Assembly (NCBI GenBank): GCA_013396915.1 | Contig: VWZL01001331.1 | Coordinates: 62,001 to 126,000, forward strand | Direction: 5' to 3' | Source of the DNA: Stercorarius parasiticus | Taxonomy: Eukaryota > Chordata > Aves > Charadriiformes > Stercorariidae | DNA length: 64,000 nucleotides | In this document: piece by piece, positions 22,596 to 36,265 of the stretch | Layout of the letters: every line of letters begins with the position of its first letter | How positions within the stretch are numbered: position 1 is the stretch's first letter | Notes under the pieces: model-generated | The model's database searches: none | The model's input: only the letters and a program-made list of their open reading frames with translations | What the model was told of the DNA's origin: nothing | Position numbers and translations under genes: made by a program

Positions 22596-23569
22596 ACTTG
22601 AGTCTCAGAATACTTGACTTACTTTGAGGAAGAAAAGATGGAGGGGTTTATGGTGTTAATCACACATTTTCCAGGAGCAACTGGAAGTGAAACCCTGAAA
22701 AGTTTGAGGCAATTCCTGAAGCTTGTCTAACTTTGTCTTCTGGATCCCATCAATAAAGCTGGTGTCTCAGGTCAGGACTTGGCCCATACTTGGCCCATGG
22801 TCTGTTCAAGGTCATGCTAGACCCACCTCAAAGAAATCCTGATGCTCGTTCCCCTCTGCTACAATTTATCGATATAGCCACCTCATTGAGGAGGGACATC
22901 ATTCTCAGTTTCAATTCAGCAACCAGTTCTGAAGATACAAGGGTACACAGTCTTGCTGGATATATGGCATTGCTCTGGGGGCTTAGGAGAAGTCCTTGGT
23001 AAAGGCAACACCACAGCGGTTGGAAGAAAGGACCAACAGCAAAGCTAGTAACACACCATAAACGTCCCCCTCCAAACTCTGAATTAAACACCCACTCAAC
23101 TGAGACGTTTGAATGATGAATATCATCATCTGGGGGTGGGGGGGAGGGAAATCTAGGCGGCTTTATTTTTTCCAGCCTTACAGAAAGTATTTCCTTCCTC
23201 CTGCAGATGTGCAGCTAGGCGCTGGAAACAGTTACCCGTCAAGTTCAAGCAGCTGTACTCATGTGTCACCAGGCAATGAGACTCCAGGCCCGAGCTGTCA
23301 GCTCCACTATTGAAATTAATGGGCCAGACTGTTTACGTTAGTGGAAATCATCCCATTTAAATATATATGTTATGCTGAATACATAACACAACTGTAAATT
23401 GGCAACACGGAGAGAAGGGGAGCGGGTCTGGAGAAGGCAAGATGGAGAGGGAAATGACAGGGTGTAAAAAGAGAAAATCCGGGAGAGGGAGAAAGCATCC
23501 TCGGGGGAAAGATATTAATTCGATGAAAGAAGTGTAAGGAAAGCCAAGAACGGATCAGATAGCACTGGA
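22596..23569. other. Single-copy DNA, no gene seen
   Basis: Unique sequence with a G-rich run near 23131-23148 and an AT-rich patch at 23335-23400 (CATTTAAATATATATG). No recognised gene or transposon. Confidence 0.5.
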
Positions 23570-23635
23570 ATGAGAGAGAGAAAGAGGAAGATAGTTATAT
23601 GTATGAATAGATGGATGGATAGATATATAAGATCC
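23570..23635. repeat. Degenerate GA / GATA-GATG microsatellite
   Basis: GAGAGAGAAAGAGG is followed by ATGTATGAATAGATGGATGG and ATAGATATATAAG. This is a short, interrupted simple repeat. A 135-codon frame crosses it but is not recognisable. Confidence 0.7.
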
Positions 23636-24154
23636 ATGCAAGAACGCACTTGGTGTGGGAGTGTATCAGTGTCCCAAACATCAGAGGTCACTTGGATCAA
23701 GTATCTCCAAGAGTCACAAAAGCTTTCAGTGGTAACAGCAAACTTCAAACCAGAGAACAAACACAGTCCAGCAAGGAAATATGCTTTTTTTCTTTTTTTT
23801 TTTTTTCATCCTTACTTAGTATTCAGGAAAAGCAGCGTTTTTCTGCAGCATTTCAAGAGAGTAAATAATCAGGAACATGCTGCTGGAAGAGCTGGGAAGG
23901 GGCCAGAGAACATGGGTGTGAGGCAGGGGGATGGCCAGATGCTGGCAAGGTGGCTTCCCATGTGCAAAGGAGGGTGATGGGGACTTCTCCATCTGAGCTG
24001 GGGGAGAGAAGGGGACGGAGGTTTGCAGCCTGTCTGCACATGGGTCCTGTCTTGGGACAAGGCAATAGCCTGCATCCCCTCCCAGCGGTTTCCTATGATG
24101 CTCCAAGTGCGGGCAGCCAGGATGGGAATCGGTTGCTCTCACCAAAGGATTTAC
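23636..24154. other. Single-copy DNA with a T-rich tract
   Basis: A T-rich tract at about 23785-23807 is the only notable feature. The rest is unique DNA without a recognisable gene. Confidence 0.5.
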
Positions 24155-24668
24155 CATAGAATCATAGAATGGTTTGGGTTGGAAGGGACCTGAAAGATCA
24201 CCTAGTTCCAACCCCCCTGCCATGGGCAGGGACACCTCCCACTAGACCAGGTTGCTCAAAGCCCCATCCAGCCTGGCCTTGAACACTTCCAGGGATGGGG
24301 CAGCCACAGCTTCTCTGGGCAACCTGTTCCAGTGTCTCACCACCCTCACAGTAAAGAATTTCTTCCTAATATCTAATATAAATCTCCCTCTTTCAGTTTG
24401 AAATCATTACCCCTTGTCCTATTGCTCCACTCCCTGATCAAGAGTCCCTCGCCATCTTTCCTGTAGCCCCTTTAGGGACTGGAAGGGGCTATAAGGTCTC
24501 CCTGGAGCCCTCTCTTCTCCAGGCTGAATAACTCCAACTCTCTCAGCCTGTCCTCATGGCATAGGTGCTCCAGCCCTCTGATCATCTTCGTGGCCCTCCT
24601 CTGGACCCACTCCAACAGGTCCATGTCCTTCATGTGCTGAGGACTCCGGAGCTGGACACAGTACTCCA
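24155..24668 (-). mobile_element. CR1 element with ORF2 C-terminal remnant
   Basis: Minus-strand CR1, about 515 bp, from CATAGAATCATAGAATGG to CTGGACACAGTACTCCAA on the + strand. The minus-strand frame 24472-24669 shows [38 protein letters not shown]. The frame then breaks before the HWNRLPR part (a stop or shift near 24470), so the copy is a pseudogene. The 3' UTR resembles the young copies at 9.1 and 51.3 kb. Confidence 0.94.
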
Positions 24669-26200
24669 ATTTCTCTCAATTTCTCCTTGCAAGCATTTTG
24701 TTTGCCCAGGCTCACTGTGGAGGACTCACGCCCTGCAGGGCTTCAAAGAGCCTGTCGTCATCGCTCTTTGGAACCTCCAAGATGACACTGGGCTGGGGGG
24801 ACCTCCAAGGCCTCTCTGGGTTGGGGAACAGTTCAAGGCTTGGCAGAAACATATGTCACTCCACCAGGAGGGATTCTGGGGACTTCTCTCAACTTTTGAT
24901 GCATGAACAAGAACCAGAAACCATTTTTACCAGATGTTGATAAAATTCTTATTTTGATGACAGGAAACAAAGAGAGGGAAAGAGACCTGATCTTGAGATC
25001 AGAAGCACCGTCTTTCAAAAGTAAGGTTAAAAACAGAGATAACCCGTAATTTGATGATGACTTCATTTATAAGGGAAATGGCTTCTTCATCAAGAAAAAA
25101 GACTGTTCTGTTCAGCCCCCCACTTTTTTTTTTTTTTTTTTTGCAATCAGAAACACAAAGCTTCTGATCTGAAAAAGAATGTGCCTTTTTTTGTGTGTAA
25201 AAAGTTGCATTTTTTAACAGCTCTTTTTCAATGGTGCTGCTGCAGTGAAATAAATCCCCTTCTCATGCTTGGGCTGGAGGGGCAGCGAGACGACAGTAGG
25301 GGCTGGGAGACATCATGTTTCCCTGCATCCATGCAGGGGAAAGCAGAAATGATTCAGAGGTTAAACATTGCCGTGAAGAAAACGTCAGCCTCGCCTGCAT
25401 GTCTAAGCTCACAACTCCAGGAGTGTGTAAATGCATTTTTGTTTTGAAGGAGCTGGTGTCACAGCGGTTGTCTCAGCTCTGGGGTGCTGCGAGAGAAGAG
25501 TGTGATGTGAACACATCCCAGTATTCAACTGTCAAGTATTAATGGGCCAGGAATGCTGCAGCCGTAAATTGCAGAAACAAAATAATTCTGTTTTGCAGAA
25601 GGACCTCGCCGAAGATGACTCCACCAGCACACGATCCACCAATCCATCACCTCCCAGAATCCCACATGAGAAGGTGGGATAATTACTATAATTTTAATGT
25701 ACTCCAAGAAGATTTAAATACACTGGGTAAACTAAAAATATCCTGCTTTTCTGTGAAGGCGCTGACTTTCTGAGGTAATGCTGCCCCAGAGCTGCTGATG
25801 GTTCATGTGCCAGCCCCTTCTATTGCCCCCCAGGGCTCCATAAACCATGTCACAGCTCTTTCCCCTTCGCCCGGTGGAAAGTCTTCGCCTTCTCCATTTT
25901 GCATACTTCTACTTTGGAAAAAAAAAACCCACCTCTGCTGTTTCTCTTGCAGCCTGGAGATCAGGCAGGGAACTACGTCTCCCGTGGCTGCGGTAGAGCT
26001 GCAGAAGGGACAGAGGATGGAGAAGAGGACGTTAGCAGAAAGGGTGGGGAGCAGAGAGCCTGGGCCAGATGAATGCTTCAGTATGCTTGGAAGTGTCAGT
26101 GAAGCGAATAGTGTGTTTCTAACACGGTCCTGAGCGTTGAAATGCTGCTCAAATTGCCTCCAGAACTGACATGAAATCTGAAGATTTGGAAATATCTCCT
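24669..26200. other. Single-copy DNA with a long T-run
   Basis: Holds a T-run of about 19 at 25124-25142 and an A-run at about 25918-25927. Frames up to 113 codons are unrecognised. No gene is visible. Confidence 0.5.
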
Positions 26201-26255
26201 GTGATTGATTGAGTGACTGATTGATTTGATTATATATATTTTATATGTGTGCGTG
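26201..26255. repeat. TGAT / TATA simple repeat
   Basis: Interrupted TGAT units (GTGATTGATTGAGTGACTGA then TTGATTTGATTATATATAT). Short and degenerate. Confidence 0.6.
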
Positions 26256-29200
26256 AGGGCTTGATTCAGCTGTCTAAACATAGTTTCCCAGAGCCAAGTT
26301 AGATTCTATAGGGTATCCAACCCCTGACTCCAGCTCTCGCTTCTGGAGAGTGCTCGTCTTCCCTCGGCTCCATGTCGCTTTGCCAGCACCGTGGGATGTC
26401 TCAGATATACAAGGGCATCTCAGATGGCACCAGGCTCCTGTGCGTAGGCAACTGAATCCCACCCTCTGAGTCATTAAGGCTCGCAGAGATCATGTTTTCA
26501 AGGTTTTTCTCTGCAGTCACTGGGACCAGAACTTTACCTTAAAAACAAATAACATCCAAAGCCAAGATTCTTGGATAGTCAATTAATTTTGTGGGGGCTG
26601 GTTTGGAAATATTCTGAAATCTGATCCATGCTGTAAAGTTGGGAATCTTGGCAGCAGTGTCAAGAAGCAAACTGTGTATATTTTGCCTAGAATTGTTTCT
26701 ACTATAGAACCAGGAAATAATAATGAAAAAGAGCCTCTTCTCCTTTAATTTATTTTCAGAGGCCTTCATGAGTCCCTTCCTCGTCCCCTGTCCTGCTGTA
26801 GGAAGGAAACCTAAGATGAGGTTGGCTCTTGCATTTGTGCGAACGCAAAATTCTTAGATGGCCTGTCATGACTGTTGATGTTAATCAAAGTGGGTTTGGA
26901 AACACAGAAGTTCACTGGACCATTCCTATGGATAACTCGTTTAATAAATGAGGTGAAGCATACTTCTTCCTTGGATGAGGATCTGGGTTGGGCTTCAACC
27001 AGTGCTAGGGAGGTTTCTGATTTCTCGGGTCCTGAGCGAAGAATAGGGGCATGTGGGTCGGTTTGGAGTGCCAGTATTTTGCATTCATTTCCAGGGCCTT
27101 CTGCCTGAGACCTGCAGGGCAAGCTCACGCTAAAGGAAATAAAGGATTTCACAAACTCCATCTGATACGAAACCGATGACCTTTGTTCTGCTCCTCAGTT
27201 GTCCACTGTGAAATTATTATTGCAGAGATAAAGATCATAAATTTTTGTGTCTGGCTTTTTTCCTAGATCCTGTTTAACAGTGTTTCTTGGCAGTTTCTTA
27301 GTAGATACTTTTTAGCCCTGGCTCTGTTCCTAGAGTACTGGCAATTAAACATATTAACATTCATCTTTAAAAATAGCCAGGAGTGGGTATCCAGCCTCCC
27401 CAGATGAACACCCTGGAACATGGGGAGAGCCTGCAACGGAGCAGAGCCCAGAACCGAACCACGTAGAGGGTGGAGAGACTACCTGGTCCCTCAATATCCT
27501 TCCCAGTCTCTGTTTCTAGGACCTCCTCACCCTGGTTTCTTCCCCTGATAAATTCATGCTCATGAGTTCCAGACTTTGCAACCCCTGGCTGGTTTGTACA
27601 GAAACCACCATGTAGAGAGGAGGTCTTTATCTTTAAATGAGTGTTATTTCACACGGATAGAGCGACCTGCATCTGACGTGTTTTCCAGGCTCCTGCTGTG
27701 TCAGTGTGCCCGTTGAGCTGGGAAGGAAAAACCAACAAACAGCCCTTCTCCTCCCTCTGCTTGAGCTCTGACAGTTTGAAGTGGAAATGACCTGGCTGGT
27801 AATTTAGTTTTGAGCTTCCCTGCCTGAGCCTCTCTTGGCCTCTCTAAAATGCGGAGGAAACATATTGTTATCTCCAAATAACCGGTGGCTGCCCAAGAAG
27901 AAATGGACCCCTCTGGGAGGCACATTTTCATCTCCGCTTCTCTCTTCCCCATCATCGAGGAGAGCTGGCAAAAAATGGTGTGGGAAAAGACTTAGCCTAA
28001 GTGAGCACAAAGAGGTGAGGGCTATATACTGCACTTACACCTCACCTTTCCCGATGAGTCCTTGGTGTGATACCAAGTGAAGCTTTTCCTCCAGCTTGTT
28101 CCAGGGCAGTTTCCTGCACCAAAGGGATGCTCAGGGCTCTCACTCCCCAGGATTTCTCACCCTGCAGCACAGTGGTGATGCTTTCTCCATTGAGAACCAT
28201 AAAGCTCCAATCTCTCCCTCCCAGGAGATGTGGACAGGTCTGAGAGCGGGCAGGAACCCGGGCTAGGAGATTGGAGGGCAACACAATGGCTGCACACCCA
28301 TGACCCCAAAGGGAGATCATGGGACTGAACCACTGCAAGAGGAACACTCACGTTGGTGGACAAAGATGCCCAAGGGCAGGGAAAAGAGGAGCCTGAGCGG
28401 ACAACTGGAGAAGAGAGGGGTCTGCAGCAGATATTCACAAAGAATGAGCAAAGGAAAGCAGCAGCCTAGGAGATGGCTTCCCTCTGGGAGCCTGCAAGAG
28501 CCAGCTGCCAAGGACAGCCCTGCAGAACCAGGACTGGCCTTTGGGTAGTGCAGGTATTTTGATTTGGGGCCCATGACAGCCAGGACACAACTGTGCTGAA
28601 TTTTAATGTAAGAATAAACTTGTAAAATATGGAGCGAGGACACTGGAAGAGATATGGCTTAAAGGACAAGAAAAGTCAGGCTCCTTCCTACTGAATCCCC
28701 CCACAAAAACATGGGTCCTTCACACCCTCCCAGCCTGCAGAGTTCCCAGCTACTGATATCTCAGGAATTGTTTTTGGGGAAGGTCAAAGGCACCAGCTAG
28801 GTGGATCGCTACGTGCAGGACTGGGCTCTGTGGGGGACACAGCAGAGCCGCTTCCAGCATGGGGTGGTTTGTGCCCCTCTCCCTCCAGCCTGGCAGACTG
28901 GGATGGGGTCATAAAGTAAAACATGGAGGAAGAACCCCAAGAAATATTGTCACTGCTTTTGCCAAAACCTGGGTCCCAAACCTGGACATTCTCCATGTCA
29001 TACAAAGGACGTAGTCCAACACCTTGGTGAGGGCAAATCTACAGGGATTGGTAGTTAATAGTAATGAGAGGTGGATTTGGGGTCTCTAATGTAGGACTAG
29101 GAGGCAGCTGTTGTGCAAATACAGATGATGTGGGTGAATGTCAAGGAAGAAGGGTTGTGGTAGTCATCCTGTTTTGGGGAAGGACAAGATTCCCATGACT

Positions 29201-31447
29201 TGGGGATGTCTTTACCCCTCTCTGTGATGGGTGGTGACGATGGCCGTCCCATAATTTTTTAAAATTAATTATTTGTTCTTGAAAGCTTTACCCTTTTAGC
29301 CTTCAATTCTTTAAAATCAGCAGGAAGACTACAGCACTATCTCACAATAGCCAGTCTTTGAGGCGACGCCTTCCACCAGGCGTTTTGAGGTTTTAATCAT
29401 TTTTGGTGTTCCTCATAATTTCAGTTAATAAATCCAGGGTGGTTACAGTGGTGATTCATGCAGGATACATCCTGTTTCTTCTCTCCCACATCTTTCTGGC
29501 AAAAAGCTGCTGTGGATTAGGAACTTTGTCCTTCATTTTTGGAAATTGCTCTCCCACTATAGACTTCAAATGAGAATTGCTGTGGTATTTCACTGTGTGC
29601 TATTTCAGAGCGCTGGCTTCTTTGATGCAGTCATCATCTATATGGAAAAGAGGTGTGTACATGAATCAATGGTATAGTTCAGCTGCATCTGCATTAGAAA
29701 AGCATAAAAATGAATGAAATGCAATAACTGAAATGCAGTCTTCTAGGATGCTATGCCAAATCGGCACTTCAGATATACGCCAAGACAGTTTTCAGGCGCG
29801 GGTGCAGAACAAACAGGGTCCTACAATTTCACACCACAGTTTCTACATTTCCATTTTCACCTCTGGTGACTGGAGCATGTCAAGGTTTGGGTGAGCTCCC
29901 CAAAAGCTGCATAATATGTCTTTCATCTGCTATTAAAAAGAAATAAATAATAAAATGATTGGTTTTCTACTTCCATGGTCTTTTTTATTGCCCACTTCCA
30001 GAAAATGTCAATGTTTTTCAGCCTAGACTGTGGAGGAAGGCCGCTCTTCTTTGTAAAAGAGGCAACAGAGCAAAGTATTACCAATCATTTTAATAAAAAC
30101 AGTTGGTCCATGCAGCTTTAGGCAGTCTTAGGGGGGTCCTTTGCAGGAGAAGGACACGTTTTCTGCTTTGGGTCTGCCCAGCTCACCAGCTGGGATAGCA
30201 GAGCCACCCAACCCAAGACCTCTTCTGCTGCTCTATTTGATCAATTAATAAACAAAGCAGTTAAAAGACAAAGCCAAAAATCCTCAGAGGAACGGAAGAT
30301 CTTAGCTGCCTTCTTTGTTCTTCGGTGACAGTGAGGCAAAAAGAAAATATCCTTATTTTTGCCCAGCCTAATCCCATGACCTGTTGCACGTCACATGCCA
30401 GAAGACCCCACAGCCTACATCTCCCTGAGAGAGGGGACCACAACACCCAAAGCAGGCACCGGTGGTGGGTTTCTGCCTCTGGGATGTTCAAGAACATCTG
30501 TTCAAGAGTACTGTTTATAACAGTAGAGAGCAATAGGAACTGCTGGAACATGATTCATTTAATCCTAAAGCTGATGTTTAAAACAGGTCAGATGAATCCC
30601 CCTCAGGGACTGCCATTTTCTCACCACTGGCTTTAAAGGGAGCCTTGGGCATAGCTGTAGATAACTACTGCGAAAATACTAGGTGGGATGAATCTCACCT
30701 CTTTATTGGAGGGATTTAGTTCCCTCTATGGACTAAAGGGGCCAAGCCCAAAGAAGAGATCATTAGGGTTTATCATTACTCCCTCCATCTCCTAATCAAC
30801 CAACAAATACTGGAGACAGCAGAGACTGGATTTGCTGTCTCTTCACTTTCCAAACCAGGCTTTAATGGCTGAGCTTCTCTTTGCCCCAGTGCTTTCAGGT
30901 TATGAGTCAATGGGAACATCCTCGCCCCAGTTTTAGAAGCACGAAGCATGTATTTCTGCTCATTGTCAAAAGCACAAAAGATAGCAGGTAGAAGAGGAAA
31001 TGAGCAGCCAGATCCATTCCATATTAGCAGCTCTGCAACTCGGGAGGCATGTTCAAGCGAGTTTATCTCCCCCCAAAACTGGCAGGTTGAGTAAAAGCAC
31101 TTGGTAGAAGAGTGACCCCAGGGAGGATGAGATACCTTCTACATAATTATCTCCAGTCAGGGTTTGGCTCTGCTATCGGAGATGTTAATCTTTCACGCCC
31201 ACTGCCGAATGGCCACATAACAGCCCTTGTGGTGAGATACGTGAATAGAAGGTAAAGGAATGCAATGTTCTTCTTGTTTTGCATGGTTCAGGATCAAATG
31301 CATTAAACACCCGTAGCACGTATCGCATCACATAGACCTGTGCCTTATCGCTGGGCTATATCCTGTTGGCATTACAACACCCCCAGCCTCAAAGCCGAAA
31401 CTCGTATCAAGCAATCTCTGCCCTGAGGGTCTTGTAACTAAAGGTGA
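26256..31447. other. Single-copy DNA, two CNE-like patches
   Basis: About 5.2 kb of unique DNA with no recognised exon or transposon. Two AT-rich, motif-rich patches stand out: 27200-27370 (GTGAAATTATTATTGCAGAG, CAATTAAACATATTAAC) and 29560-29790 (ACATGAATCAATGGTATAG, GAATGAAATGCAATAAC). Both lack open frames and may be regulatory. Frames in the rest reach about 119 codons and overlap on both strands. Confidence 0.45.
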
Positions 31448-31506
31448 ATGGAAAAAAAAAGAGAAAAAAAAAAGAAAAAAAAAGAAAAAAAAGAAAAAAA
31501 GAAAAA
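31448..31506. repeat. A-rich (AAAAAAG)n tract
   Basis: Purine-only tract of A-runs separated by single G, about 58 bp. Likely a decayed poly-A or expanded simple repeat. It is not attached to a recognisable retroposon upstream. Confidence 0.85.
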
Positions 31507-31599
31507 TAGGGAAGTCACTATGTGCTGGGAGAGCTCTAAGCTTTGATTCAGCAAAGACTTTGAGGACGAGTTTCATTTAAATGAGCCCTGAAATTCATT

Positions 31600-31900
31600 C
31601 CCATCAATCAGTCTTAAGAACATCCTTACGAAAATAAGCCATGATTATTTCTCTCCTTAAAAAAAAAAAAAAAAAGACAGTAAACTAGAACCAACTCCAA
31701 AGTTATGAAAATAACCACCATTAATTTACAGCCTAATCAACTGTGGGCGATACTATTGATTTCTAAAGGATGTTCGCAAGGCTGTTATCTACTGGGATCA
31801 ATAACCACCTTGTAGTAAAGCCCCAAGGCGCTGGCAGAGGCAACCACAATATTCCCTGCAATTGTTTCTCATCTCATATTTATAGCAGCGTGGTCACAAA
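31600..31900. promoter_or_regulatory. Candidate conserved non-coding element
   Basis: Single-copy block on both sides of an A-run (31660-31676). It contains ATCAATCAGTCTTAAG, AAGCCATGATTATTTC, CCATTAATTTACAGCC and GGGATCAATAACCACC. No coding frame. The motif texture is enhancer-like; untested. Confidence 0.25.
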
Positions 31901-34589
31901 AGCCAGCTGCAGGAACAAATTCAGACCTGGCCTAACCTGACACCATATCTTTGGGAGAGGCACACACTCCTGCTGAACCTGAACTTTCGTGTAATAAAAA
32001 CCCACTTAGGAGAACACTTTTTTTTTTTTTTTTTTCCAAACTGCTGACTTACGGGCACTTGGGTGATCCCGGCTTTCGTACAGGTTTGGGATTTAGTATC
32101 AATGTCATCACTGCAACTTTTATTTCTCCAGGCACTAGTCACTCCGCCTTATGCTGAGACATCCCCTTTCACATGGCCCTTAACCTTGGTCTTCATCCTT
32201 GGGCTTATATGGGCCTTAAAGACATAAAGCATGGGCATCTGCAGCTGTAATGTAAAAAAATTAAGTGAATATGTTATCTTGCATTTGTGAGGAACACCTA
32301 GCACCAAAAAAGATAGTAACCATGGCTCAGCTAGCACTCCGTAACTCTTTACACCGGGATAATTGTGCCCTTGAACCTGAGACAGCAGGGTGAAATGGAA
32401 GGGAGAGTGGCACCAATCCAAGCCCAAGTTTGATAAAACGCTGCCTGTTTGGAGTCTCGTAAATCCAGCAAGGAAGCAGAGTCCTAAAAGGCAAGAAGGT
32501 GTGGAGCAGGTAATCACAGCTCTTAGATGGATTACTGTCACTTGCGGGGTGTACATTAACGCTTGATGCCCTTCCAGATGGCAGGGTCTGGCTGAGTTCG
32601 CAAGTGCAATTCTAAGACCTGCAGCAAACCTTCACCTGGACAAGGTCCATCCTGGTCTTTGAGCTGGTGACCCAACATTTTGGCTCCCTGGAACACTGGC
32701 AATATTGACTGCTTGGCGGTGGCCAGCACATTTCCCTGCTCCCTGCCAGATCTGCCTCTTGTTTTCAGGCTGCCTACGGGCAGAGGAGGCAGAGACCTTT
32801 CCCTCCTCCTCCTTTCCCTTTTCCTACAACATCAGGCTCTTGCACAAAGACGCTGGTGGGTCTCACAAGGCCCATCCTTTTCTTGTGGAGGAAGGAAAGG
32901 TCTTGTGCTGTCCTTGTGCCCTTTGGTGCTGTTTCACTTTGTGCCTCTACTAAATCTGTCCCTGGGGCTCAGCGTGGCTGTAGCAGCTATATGGCTTGGC
33001 ACCGGCGTCTGTTTTAAGGTTGCTGCGGTGACCGTGATGGCAGCATTTAAAAATGGCACAGGCCGTTATTTAATGCCAGCTGGGTAGGGATTGCAGGGCA
33101 GGTTGGTCAGTGACCCAGAGTGACCTGTTATGGACTGGCAGCCCTTCGCAGCAGGAACGTCGTGGGGGGTGGCCGGGGAGGGGGATTCACCTCTGCCTGC
33201 ATCTGCGGGCAGCCCAGCGTTTTGGCTGCCATTTGGAGGAGTTTCCGTAAGTGAGAGGCACTGAAAACTCGGGCCAAGCATGACCGCAACCGAAACTGGT
33301 CTTGAAGAACAAGGTGTTTCATCTCATAGCAGACAAACCTGCTTTAATTACACCCGTGTAGTAAGCAGGGGAGTAAGAACTGATGATAGGAGAGACGCAA
33401 CAGCCCCAACAGAATTAGCTTAATTTCTCCTGTGCCCTTAATTATCTTAGAAGAGGAAGGGCTTGAGGGATATAAAATGCTTGGGGAAGTGAGGGGGAAG
33501 GGAAGGCATCATGATCGGCTTGCAAGGCTCTCCCAGGCTGCCCCAGTCCCCTGGCTCCTGCAGTCATGGTCCCAACATGCCCCAGGGACAGTGTTGTCAT
33601 TGCCAGGGACACCATCCTCCATAATGTGGGATGGCTACAAACAGCCTGCAAGGTCACCCTTGGGGTGTACCCGCCTCGGGCGCACTGTGTTCAGAGGAGG
33701 GTTTGCACCTCAAAAGCAACGTGAGCTGGTCAGCAACGGACATCATTTCCATAGCACCACAACTAGCAAAGGGCAGACATTGCCCAGTGTCAAACTGAAC
33801 GATAATGTCGGCACTTGGATAGCTTGGTGGGCTTTGTACATCCATGTATGCTTGTGAATTGCTCATTCTGAGGGTGTATGAATAAGCATGAGTCCCAGGT
33901 TGTGGCTGTGAGTAGAGGAGAGAGGACGCAGCTGCCCCATGATGGGGGGGACGGGTTTTGTGGCTGCTTTCCTCCTGAGTCAGCCAGGCCATGCACATGG
34001 CAGTTGTGCTACTGGCCCCTTGGCTTTCTCATGAGACTGCCCTGATGTTCGGGAATGAGGAATCTATCCCCATGTCTTCATTTAAGGTCAAGTTTAGTCT
34101 TACCTGCCTGTTCTTTTACAAGTCTTCCCCTCCCCCGTGGCAGGGACCATCTCCTCATTCAGCTTTTCCACAGTCCATTAGAACTTTCCCAGGAGAGGAA
34201 AAAAACACTGGTTTTGCTGCAATTGCACTAGGGTGAGGCCACCTGGATGGGAGGTTCTGGCTGGTACAAAGCTCAGTGTGGTCCCTACCTTGGAGTCTTT
34301 GCTGACTCTTCCAGGCAGCAGGAAGACCTCATCATGCAAGTGGCCTCTTAAATACCTCTTCTGAGATCAGTCATCCTCCACCAAGCAGATGCTGAGGTGA
34401 TGGGCATGGTCATATTTAAGTGGTGCCAGGCAATGTTCCTGGGACCTATGTTCAATCAGATGCAGTGTTAGTTGTGGTCCTGGTACGGCTCTGGTCTGCA
34501 TCACTGGCATCCCCCAGATAGACCTGGGCATGATTCAGGGGCCAGCATGGACAGGGAACATCCATCCCCAACACAGGTGATCAGTGCAG
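31901..34589. other. Single-copy DNA, no gene seen
   Basis: A T-run lies at about 32019-32036. A block at 33000-33090 (GGTTGCTGCGGTGACCGTG, TTTAAAAATGGCACAGG) and one at 33335-33440 with repeated TTAATTA cores look possibly regulatory. Frames of 135-141 codons at 32680-33087 and 33432-33857 have no recognised domain and overlap others on the opposite strand. Confidence 0.45.
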
Positions 34590-34854
34590 TGGTAGGAAAA
34601 GGGTTAATGGTTTTAAACTGAAAGAGGGTAAATTTAGAAGAAATATTAGGAAGAAATTCTTTACTGTGAAGGTGGTGAGACACTGGAACAGGTTGCCCAC
34701 AGAGAGCTGTGGATGCCTCATCCCTCGAAGCATTCAAGGCCAGAAACTTGGTCTAGTGGGAGGTGTCCCTGCCCATGGCAGGGGGGTTGGAACAAGATGC
34801 TCTTTAAGGTCCCTTCCAACCTAAACCATTCTATGATTCTGAGATTCTATGATT
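34590..34854 (+). mobile_element. CR1 3' part with internal deletion
   Basis: Plus-strand CR1 tail. GGTTAATGGTTTTAAACTG, AGAAATATTAGGAAGAAATT, GGTGGTGAGACACTGGAACA and the usual 3' UTR are all present. Directly after CATTCAAGGCCAG the stretch that normally reads GCTGGATGGGGCTTTGAGCA is missing, an internal deletion of roughly 20-25 bp. The tail ends ATTCTGAGATTCTATGATT at 34836-34854. Confidence 0.92.
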
Positions 34855-36265
34855 GGAAGCATCCACTGGGTTGGGTGCAAGGGCAAGACCCATGCTGTCA
34901 TTTCTGGACATAGAGTTTTTTAAAAAAAAGGTCAGAAAATAGCCCTTATCATATGCGGTACTCATATAGTGTGTCCCAAATGACCTGACAGGATGTTTTT
35001 ATGCAGCTAAAATTAGGTGAAATTAATCCTGCTGTTAGCACCCATTGATGATCACCCTGAAGTCTTTGCCAGCTAAGGTGCGTTGCAAGGCTCCTGTCTA
35101 CCAGCCCTCCAGCCCACTGTGTAGCGATCTGGCTCACCAAAGACAAGTGTGATAAACAAGCCACCCTGCCATCTCTTTGGAGGGTGTCTCTGTCTGCATC
35201 CTCCAATCCATTGTTTGTTGGTGACAAACTCCTCCTGAGCTGGAGTTGCCGGCTTTACCATCCCAATTAACCCATGTTGTGCATCGGAGGCATTTCATAG
35301 TGACTCCAGCCCTGGCCAAGCTATGAGAGACTGAGCCCCCCAAAACCCCCAGGCTGCTCCCACCCACTACCAATGCTAGCTGTTCGGCTCAGTGCCTCAC
35401 GGGGTGGGAAGGTCCATGAGGGGAGGGGAGCGTCACTACCCAATCATCAAGACAAGAAATTCAAGATGGTTTTCTCCAAGACCACCCAGGAAATACGTGG
35501 TGATATAAGATCAGGGTTTGAGCTCCCAGCTCCAGCTTCCAGCCCCAGGCTCAAACCACGAACCCAAAAGAAAAAAGTGTCTGCAAACCACAGAGTCTCC
35601 TGTAAAAATAATTTGAAGACATTAAATGATGTTAAATTCTTAATCCTTCAGCCTTTTCTCAGACCAAACTCCAGTTAAAATCAAATATGCAAAGACCTTA
35701 ACATTGGGCCATAAGGCAAACAAACTACTGCGATCTTTTTTTAACCCACAAAACTGCAAGAACAAGTAATTACCCTAAACCTACAGCGTTCTCAGGAAGA
35801 GAGCCATATATAAAATAGGTTCCTTATGATTTTTTGAGCCAGCTTTGTAATTTTCCTTTTGGAATTTCTGACACACTGAAAAGAAAAGGAAATTTTTAAC
35901 CGTATCTGCAAGATGATGGTATGACACTCAATTTCCAGAGTAAAAGTTTGAAAATAAAAACTTCCATGTGAGCTGATAAAGCTTTAACTTTGAATATCTA
36001 TCCTGATTCTCTCTCTGAGTACACCCATAAAATCCTTACAGCTGGGGAAAGATAGGCCTTTAAATAAAAATGCTGAAAAATAATTCTTAGCAAAGGAAAG
36101 AATACAACCTCTTTAATCACTGAATATCACACCAGATTATAGGCTTGAGAAGAAAAAAATTTGAAAAATAGTTATGGTTTTAGGATATAATAGGAGAGAC
36201 ATTATGAAATGCATAAAAGTTTGCTGTTTACAAGGGAAATTGTCTTAAAATGATTATCCACAGGT
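34855..36265. other. Single-copy DNA, AT-rich in its second half
   Basis: Unique sequence; from about 35590 it becomes AT-rich with no open frame over 60 codons. No recognised repeat or gene. Confidence 0.5.
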
